Made by a program: the position numbers and the translations under genes
Notes under the pieces: generated by a model
What the model was told of the DNA's origin: nothing
The model's input: only the letters and a program-made list of their open reading frames with translations
The model's database searches: none
Shown: piece after piece, positions 1 through 5,520 of the stretch
Position numbering within the stretch: position 1 is the stretch's first letter
Layout: each line of letters begins with the position of its first letter
DNA from: an uncultured Actinomycetes bacterium
GTDB lineage: Bacteria; Actinomycetota; Thermoleophilia; Gaiellales; F1-60-MAGs149
NCBI GenBank assembly: GCA_903847495.1
Contig: CAINDT010000284.1
Span: forward strand, 1 to 5,520
Length of the DNA stretch: 5,520 nucleotides
Direction of reading: 5' to 3'

Positions 1-721
1 CGCCGACGTCGACCTTCCAGACGGTCTTGCCCTTGACCTGCAGCTCGACGACGCCGCTGCGATCCCCGGCCTTGAACGGTCGCGCGACGAACGCGGTGGT
101 GCCGTCGCCCGCGAGGATGCGCTCCTCCCCGTTGAACACCATCGGCGATGCGAACAGGCCCGGCGGGACGCGGAGCCCGGCGAGCAGCTTGTCCCGCGCA
201 TCGTTCGCCGAGAAGGTCCGGCCGTCGTAGGAGCCGCTGGCCTGGTTCCAGCCGCGCCCGAGGACCACCGTACCGCGGGGAACGAGCTTCTGGGACCAGG
301 AGACGCTGACGCACTGGCCGGCATCGCAGACGACGTCCAGCGGCGGCAGCAGGCCGCCCGTCCGATCCGAGCCCTGGCTGGTCCACGCCCCGACCACGAG
401 ACCGCACGCCTCCCCGGGCTTCTGCGCAACCGGGTCGAGCGCCGCCGGTGCAGGGTTCTCCGCATCCCCGGTCGGCTGCCACACGGCGCCGAGCCGGGAG
501 GCGTCGCAGGCGGGCACGTCCCGCGACCCGTCGAGGGACCGTAGCGCCTTGCCCTTGGTGGCCTTCAGGATGAACGTCGCGTTCGGATTCGTCGCGCCCG
601 GGAGCCCGGCCAGGCTGAGGTCGCCCCCAGTCGCCTTCAGGTAGTCGGCCGTCACGCCGTCGTCGGCGAGGCCCGCGGGCACATCGCCCGGGATCACGAG
701 CGGCTCGGCCTCCTGCACGAT
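1..721 (-). other. C-terminal cysteine-bearing region of unknown family, continues past the window (from about residue 1600)
   Basis: After the aromatic segment that closes the body, residues 1600-1839 change character: more Pro, Gly and Ala, longer loops and four cysteines (C1671, C1705, C1731, C1736), the last two in a tight C-D-A-G-Q-C loop. Strand-like stretches include ATFILKAT and VVELQVKG. A helical piece around A-N-D-A-R-D-K-L-L-A-G-L (1771-1782) interrupts them. The sequence runs off the window while still in strand-like sequence, so a cell-wall anchor, membrane segment or further domain may follow. I recognise no family or catalytic motif. Confidence 0.45.
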
Positions 722-3700
722 CGGCGGGGCGGAGCCCTCCTTGCCGGGCTGGTCGTACGGCACCCACGTGTAGTCCTTGGTCCACCAGAGGATCCGGTAC
801 GTGCCGCGCACGCCGACGCGGATCTGCGGGCTGGCGCCGGCGGTGCCCGTGTAGAGCGTGCAGACGGGCCTGCTGCCGTCGTTCCGGTACGTATCGAGCT
901 TGCCGAGGCAGTAGTCGAAGTTGAGCTGGCCGTCGAGTCGTGCGATCAGGATGTTGAAGTCGGCGCCGACCTGCGCCTGGATGCGCTCGAGCTGGCCGTT
1001 GCGGTAGTCGACGTCGCCGTCGATCTTCAGGGTCTGCCCCAGCACGTAGAACTCGACGGCGATCGTGCCGTTGGCGAAGTCCTTCGACTTGTCGGTGCCC
1101 TTCGAGATGCTGCCCTTGGCCCGCAGGGTCTTGATCTCGCCGCGGACGAGCGGCGTCAGCTTGATTCCGCCGGAGCCGACGATGTCGAACGTGACCTTGT
1201 CGGGGTCGTCGGTCTTGAGGCTGCCCTTGACGGCGACCTTCGCGCCGATGCCGTAGTCGACGCGCCCGATCTCGATCGCGGCGTCGACGTCGAAGTTGTA
1301 GCGCTTGGCCGCGGTGTCGATATCGATCTTGAACTTCGCCCCGCTCTGCTGATCCGCGCTGGTGAGCGACACGACGACGAGGTCGATCGCAGGGAGGTTC
1401 AGATCGGTCTTGACCCGGAACACCTGCGGTGTCAGCTGCGAGCCGAACGCCACGGAGAGCTCGCCGCCGAACAGGTTGCCGTCGAACTGGAAGCCCCAGC
1501 CGGCCGGGATCGTGAGCTTCTCGCCCTTCGCGTTGGCGGTGATCTCGCACCCCCACGGCGCGAGGTACATGCGCAGGTAGCGCGCGGTGATCACGCCCTT
1601 GTTGGCCAGGTCGAGCGCGGCGACCTTGCGCCCCTCGCTGCCGACCTGGATGTCGAAGCACGGCGTCTGCAGGTCGAGCTTGGCCGCGAACTTGACGGGC
1701 GCGTCGTTGACGAGCCCGACGTAGCGGCCCATGTAGTCCGGCAGCGTGGCGTCGGCGTAGACCGAGATGCCGGGCGCCGGCGACGGGAGCGTCCACTTCG
1801 CCGCGACGTACAGGCCGCGCAGCGTCATGCCCTGCTGGCCGAACGCGTTCTCGACGCTCTTGCCCTGCTCGATGTTGGCGCCGACGCCGATCTCGATGCT
1901 CCACGCCGGCTTGGGGTTGCCCGCCGCGTCGTGCGTCTGGAACGCCAGCGCGAGGCGCGCGCCGACCGGCGTTGACGACGCGACCGTGCCGTCCGATCCG
2001 GCCTTGGTCTCGATCGAGCCCTCGGCGGCGAGGCTGACCGACGCGTTGAGGCCGTTCGCCCAGTTCGCCTCGACGTTGAACACGCCACGGGTGAACTGCA
2101 GGCTCGTGTTCCCGTCCTTGCTCTGGTACAGCACGGCCGCCCCGCCCTGCGGGACATAGGCGAGCTCGAAGGCCGCTCCCTGCGTGGAGAGCGACGCCAT
2201 GTACGTCAGCTTCGTCGGGTCGGTCTTGAGGCTCGTGGAGATGTCGGAGGGGAACTCGAAGGAGCCCTGCATGGTGAGCGCCCGCTCCTTCGTCAGCGGC
2301 GTGCGCTTGCCGCCGACGAAGATGTCGGCGCCGCCGGTGTAGTCGCTGAACGCGACCGTGCCGTCCTTCGTCTTGAGACCGCCCTTGAGGTCGACCGAGC
2401 CGCGCTGACCGACTAGGCAGACGCCGCTCGGTCCCGTCATCAGGGACACGCCGACCGGCTGGTTGAGGACGTCGAGGTTCGCCGCGATCTGGACCTTGAT
2501 CCTGCCCGTGTCGTCGGGCTCCTGGCCCTTCTTGACGCACTGCTCCTTCTCGTTGGTGACGATCAGGTGCGCGTCCTTGAGCCCGAGGCCGTCGACCCGC
2601 AGCGCCGTGCCCGTGTACGAGGCCTGCACGCGGAAGCGCTTGCGACCGAAGTCGTAGGCGCCGTCGACGTAGATCGTGTCGCGGTTACCGGTCTTGGTGA
2701 GCTGCGCCGTCACCTGGCCGGTGATGCGCAGCTTGATGTCGCCGACGTTGCAGCTGCCCGGCGTCTCCGTCGGCGGCGTCGTGGCATCGCCCTTCGTCGC
2801 GCCCGGCTGCTTCGTCTCCTTCGGGCAGTCGTTCGTAATCTCGGCGCCGAGCGATCCGTCGACTCCCTCGGCGAAGGAGATACCGTCGAGCACGCCGCGC
2901 AGGCCCGCCGTCATCACCGCCTCCTCGCTGTCGGGCGCCTTCGGCTTGCGTCCGATCGAGCCGGTGATGTCGCGCACGCGCAGCCCGCCATCGAGGCTCC
3001 ACGGCGCCGATGCGCCACCCGACACCGAGACGTTCCAATCCTGAGCGCTGACGTACTCGCCGGCGACGCCGAGCCGCACCGGCGTCGAGGAGCCGGCCGT
3101 GATCTCGACCTGGCCGCTGAGCGCGAGCTTCTTCGCCGACCAGTCGAGGTTGAACTCCTTGAACGCGAGTCCCTTGAAGACCTCGCACGTCGCGACGATC
3201 TCGCGGATCGCGTAGTAGCCGACGCCCTCGACCCGGTAGCAGCCGACGCGGAGCTTGATCGACGAGCCCGGCTCGTCCTCGCCCACCAGCGCATTCGGGT
3301 CGGAGAAGGCCTTCGTGCCGGTGCCCGTGATCTCGATCGTGTCGCCGCCCGCGGTCTCGCCGAGCACCATGTTCGACACGGTCACGCCGAACGTCGCGTA
3401 CCGATCGCCCACGCGATCGATGTTGATCGCGATGCGCCCGCCCGTGTACTCCTTCACGTCGGTGTTCTCCGGCGCGTTCGTGAACTGCTCGGAGATGCGG
3501 ACGGTGCCGTCGGGCAGCTGGTCGGTGGCCTCGTTGAGGAACGAGATGCGCGCGGAGTCGTCGAGGATCGTGTAGCCGCCGGGCAGCTTGATCTGGCTGA
3601 CGATCAGCGCGGCGTACTTGCGACCGCCCTCGAGGTAGCCCGCCTTGGAGTGGAACTGGCCGGTCAGCGCGGCGAGCTCCCCGGGGTTCTTCGCGACGTT

Positions 3701-5520
3701 GCCGACCTCGGTGCGCTCCAGCGCCGGCCCGGTGAAGGCGGCGGTGACGCTGCCCTCCCACTTCCCCGCCGTCGGCACGTACTTGGTGTACGGCACGTCC
3801 GGGGCCCATGTCGCCTCGGTGAGCCGGAGCCCGTCGAGCGCCGTGTAGCCGCCCTTGACGGCGCTGAAGGTCGCCGCCTTCTGCCGCGCGGCGAGCTCGG
3901 CCGAGCCCTTCAGCGGGTCGAGCTCGAGACGTGCGTCCTCGAAGGCGATCGTCGCCGTCTTGCAGTCGCCGGCGGGGTCCCAGAGCATGTTGTTGCCGTT
4001 GGCCGAGGTGATCGTGATCTTGGCGGCGGGCATCCACAGCGTCAGGCCGCCGGGGAGCGTGTCCTGGATCTCGGCCTTCGCGAAGGTCTTCGCGTCCTGC
4101 TTCATCTCGTCGATGGCGTTGACCAGGTAGTAGACCGTGTCGCACATCGCCTGCTGCTGCGCCTCGGTCGCCGCCTTCGCCTGGCGGACGGACGGGGACG
4201 AGCGCCCAGAGCGGCCGACCGGCTGTCCGCCGGTGATCACGATCCCCTCGCTGTAGACCTTGCCCTTGCGGTCGACGGCGATCACCTCGACCGACGTGGA
4301 CGCGCCGAGGGACGGCGCCTTCACCGTGAGCCGCTGCGGATTCGTCTTGGGCGCGGTCACGAGCCGGTCGTTGACGATCCAGCCGGTCTGGACGAGCGGC
4401 ACGCGGACGTTGACCAGGCGCAGCCGCACCGTCGTGCCGGGTCGCACCGCCTGGGTCGGGCCGGAGATATCGAAGTCATCCTGGAAGCGGCTGACGAGCG
4501 TGCGATCGCCGGGGTTGCGCTGCGCGATGTCGACGAGCCGCTCGATCTGCGTCTGGTCGAATGCCTGCCGCGGCAGCACGCGGTCCGCCACGACCTGCAC
4601 GGCGACGCGGCGCTCGACGACGTCGCCGTCGCCGGAGAGCCGCAGGCCGAAGACGTACGTCTGCGTGCCGCTCGCCGTGTCCGGGACGATCGCACCCTGG
4701 GTCAGCTGGTCGGCCGCATCGTCGACCGTCGCGGGCCCCGCGAACCGCACTGCCGGGCCGGCCACCTGGAACCACTCGGCGCGGACCTGGCCCGTGTCGC
4801 CGCCGGTGACGGTCGCCGCGAGATCGATGCGGCGCGCGTCATCGCCGAGGCCGGTGGTGACCGCGACCCGGCTGCCCGACGCGGAGACGAGCGTGCCGCG
4901 CAGCGCATCGCGCACGTCGACGGTGCCCGTGTCGGTCTCGAGCCACGGACCGCCGATCGTCGCGCGCGCCGGATCGCCGCTCCACGTCGCGTCGGCCTCG
5001 AATTCGGCCGTCGCCGCCCGCGCCAGGCGCACAGCGGTGGGTGCCACGCTGAACGTCGCCGTGATCACCGCGGGGTTCGTGCCCGCCGGGATGCGGCCCG
5101 GGTGGCTGCAGAGCAGGGCGCGACCGGCGGCGGCACAGGACCAGCCCGCGCCGGTGCCCTCAATCATCCGGAGGCCGGGAGGCGCGACGAGGCGCACGCG
5201 CGCCTGCGAGACGGCGACCCCGTCGGCCGAGCGGCGTATCAGCATCGCGGAGACGGCGCCGGTGCCGCCCAGGCGGGCGGCGTCGGCTCCCGATACCTGG
5301 AGGCTGAGCTGCGGGACGCGCAGACGCGGCGCCTGAACGACGGGCGCGGTCTCCTGGCCGGTGGTCACCACGGGATCGCTGGCGCGGCCGGCCTGAAGCG
5401 CGAAGGCCTCACCGCCGGTGATCGCAGGCGGCGAGGCGTCGCCAACACCCGCGGGCGGGGCGGCATGGGCGGAGACGACGCTGACGAGCGTCAGCGCGAT
5501 AACGACGGCGACGGTGCGGA
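1..5520 (-). CDS. Giant secreted Ig-like / beta-rich multidomain protein, partial at both ends
   Basis: A single minus-strand frame stays open through 1839 codons (about 190 kDa) with no stop, and nearly every third codon base is G or C, which is typical of a real high-GC gene. The visible start encodes a signal peptide, so the protein is probably exported. In order it carries a DUF11-like domain (about residues 65-185), a PKD/REJ-like domain (205-311), a third Ig-like domain (312-431), a helical linker (443-484), a beta-rich body (485-1560) and a cysteine-bearing C-terminal region (1600-1839, unfinished). No catalytic motif and no later membrane segment were seen. The first in-frame ATG inside the window (5243-5245, residue 92) would remove the signal peptide and split the first domain, so the true start lies beyond 5520. 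I do not recognise the whole protein. A surface, adhesion or matrix role is inferred from the domains and export signal. Any anchor would lie beyond position 1, and promoter and neighbours are not visible. Confidence 0.96.
839..4066 (-). other. Long beta-rich body with degenerate internal motifs (about residues 485-1560)
   Basis: About 1080 residues are dominated by short strands of alternating hydrophobic and polar residues separated by G, D, N or K turns, for example K-F-K-I-D-I-D and K-I-D-G-D-V-D-Y around residues 1395-1505. Two short motif classes recur: a G-[LI]-x-hydrophobic motif (six copies, G at residues 563, 783, 845, 879, 977 and 1235) and a G-S-L-K-T-type motif (five copies, residues 1046-1473). 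Five likely disulfide pairs lie wholly inside it. The pattern suggests an elongated beta structure such as a solenoid, an open beta-groove or a chain of small beta modules. Some stretches recall AsmA-like strand patterns, but that family is mostly described from Gram-negative envelopes and no clear match can be claimed. I do not recognise a named domain or an active site. No copy is identical at DNA level, so it is not a recent tandem expansion. Confidence 0.5.
2753..2824 (-). other. Pro/Thr/Lys-rich flexible loop between C898 and C923
   Basis: Residues 899-922 are low-complexity: P, T, K, E and G make up nearly all of the segment (for example K-E-T-K-Q-P-G-A-T-K-G and T-T-P-P-T-E-T-P). It separates two beta segments of the body and is flanked immediately by C898 and C923. 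It is probably an exposed disordered loop closed at its base by a disulfide. Its threonines could be O-glycosylation sites if the host modifies exported proteins, but the sequence does not prove this. Confidence 0.6.
4067..4192 (-). other. Helical linker between the Ig-like arm and the beta-rich body (about residues 443-484)
   Basis: This segment is rich in Ala, Gln, Glu, Lys and Met and has almost no Gly or Pro, unlike the sequence on either side. It probably forms one or two helices, containing RQAKAATEAQQQAMCDTVYY and then a D-E-M-K-Q-D-A-K-T-F-A-K-A-E-I stretch. C459 within it is the likely partner of C519 in the first strands of the body, which would fix the helix to the body. It may act as a cap for the beta-rich region, but that is inference. 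Confidence 0.5.
4226..4585 (-). other. Third Ig-like beta-sandwich domain with helical lead-in (about residues 312-431)
   Basis: Residues 318-345 look helical (Q/E/R/D-rich, including QTQIERLVDIAQ). They are followed by a beta-sandwich pattern: V-R-P-G-T-T-V-R-L-R-L (358-368), a tryptophan strand with a turn (G-W-I-V-N-D, 379-384), L-T-V-K-A-P (397-402), a T-S-V-E-V-I-A-V-D strand (408-416), and a final I-V-I-T-G-G. The first two lysines of the visible protein occur here (K391 and K400). The general Ig-like reading is supported by strand order, but I cannot name the family. It ends the N-terminal arm before a Gly/Ser/Arg linker. Confidence 0.45.
4586..4906 (-). other. PKD/REJ-like Ig-fold domain (about residues 205-311)
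   Basis: This module shows the hallmark order of PKD/REJ-like beta-sandwiches: a strand ending in E-W-F-Q-V-A-G-P (residues 248-255), then V-x-F-A (258-261), a variable loop, T-Y-V-F-x-L-x-L (287-294), an S-G-D-G turn (295-298) and a terminal R-V-A-V-Q-V-V strand (304-310). In known families the tryptophan plus G-P and the Y-x-F-x-L strand form the core, and the domain acts as a spacer or adhesion module in extracellular proteins. It contains no cysteine and no lysine. Assignment to PKD rather than a related REJ or cadherin-like family is uncertain. Confidence 0.6.
4964..5326 (-). other. DUF11-like Ig-fold domain (about residues 65-185)
   Basis: The segment has the layout I associate with bacterial DUF11 and related surface beta-sandwich repeats: an opening strand (LRVPQLSLQVSG), a central strand with a P-P-G-L turn (residues 113-116), then the signature G-x-G-W-x-C (residues 123-128), a second cysteine (C137), a P-A-G-T turn (144-147) and a closing V-I-T-A-T-F-S-V strand. 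C128 and C137 probably form a disulfide across a short hairpin. Such domains usually occur in exported, cell-wall-associated proteins and have no enzymatic role. The match is by pattern memory, not by profile search. The C-terminal limit is uncertain because residues 161-185 look like extra strands of the same fold. Confidence 0.65.
5462..5520 (-). other. N-terminal signal peptide (its first residues lie outside the window)
   Basis: The visible protein begins with an arginine, then an uninterrupted hydrophobic stretch (TVAVVIALTLVSVV), then S-A-H-A-A-P-P. This is the n-region, h-region and c-region order of a Sec-type signal peptide. The A-H-A triplet at residues 17-19 fits the small-x-small rule for signal peptidase I, putting cleavage after residue 19 (codon 5462-5464). 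The mature protein would then start with a Pro/Gly/Ala-rich segment, commonly seen after such signals. No lipobox cysteine is present, so this is not a lipoprotein. The initiating Met and any further basic residues are beyond 5520, and a twin-arginine motif upstream cannot be excluded. Confidence 0.85.

Noticed and set aside
995..1021. D-G-D-V-D-Y-R-N-G (residues 1500-1508) as an EF-hand or dockerin-type calcium loop
   Set aside because: The glycine expected at loop position 6 and the acidic residue at position 12 are missing, and the segment reads better as alternating strand plus turn.
1767..2159. Plus-strand frame of about 130 codons with some natural-looking composition
   Set aside because: It is antisense to the beta-rich body and no conserved motif is visible. 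The opposite frame carries the continuous protein with strong third-position GC bias.
839..4066. AsmA/TamB-like lipid-transfer assignment for the body
   Set aside because: Only the general alternating-strand look and G-L-x-hydrophobic motifs agree. No diagnostic block was seen, and the protein appears fully exported from a Gram-positive-type host.
2685..4145. Minus-strand frame of about 486 codons in another register
   Set aside because: It overlaps the real minus-strand frame out of register and translates to an Arg/Gly/Asp/His-biased product without hydrophobic core patterns. It is a shadow of the large gene.
5243..5245. First in-frame ATG within the window as the gene start
   Set aside because: Starting at residue 92 would discard a clear signal peptide and cut the first Ig-like domain in half. 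The open frame with good codon use continues to the window edge.
4260..5336. Plus-strand frame of about 358 codons starting with ATG
   Set aside because: It lies wholly opposite the signal-peptide and Ig-like coding sequence, is Arg/Ser/Thr/Pro-rich low-complexity sequence with no recognisable domain, and is explained by lack of stop codons opposite a high-GC gene.

Overview
The window is filled by one protein-coding gene read on the minus strand. Its frame is open from edge to edge: 1839 complete codons with no stop. The first full codon lies at 5518-5516 and the last at 4-2. Both gene ends lie outside: the start codon is at least two codons beyond 5520, because the visible protein begins inside a signal peptide, and the stop codon is beyond position 1. 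There is no intergenic DNA, RNA gene, mobile element or CRISPR array. Residue numbers below count visible codons, with residue 1 at 5516-5518.

The organism is probably a high-GC Gram-positive bacterium (Actinomycetota). Spot counts of two sequence lines gave 63% and 73% G+C, and 68 of 70 codons sampled at residues 931-1000 end in G or C. The DUF11-like domain and the secreted Ala/Gly/Thr-rich style also fit. A thermoleophilian (Solirubrobacterales-like) host is a guess from general style only. No genus can be named.

Layout from the N-terminus (right edge) to the C-terminus (left edge): an export signal (5462-5520); an N-terminal arm of three Ig-like beta-sandwich modules (about 4226-5326), the first resembling DUF11 and the second PKD/REJ-type domains; a short helical linker (4067-4192); a long beta-rich body of about 1080 residues (839-4066) with alternating hydrophobic/polar strands and short degenerate repeated motifs; and a C-terminal region with four cysteines (1-721) that continues out of the window.

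The visible part alone is about 190 kDa. It has no membrane segment after the signal peptide and no catalytic motif that I recognise. The best reading is a giant secreted or cell-surface structural, adhesive or matrix protein of unknown function. The most notable properties are 18 cysteines that fall into nine close neighbour pairs, an N-terminal arm with no lysine in 390 residues joined to a lysine-containing body, and two families of degenerate internal motifs in the body.
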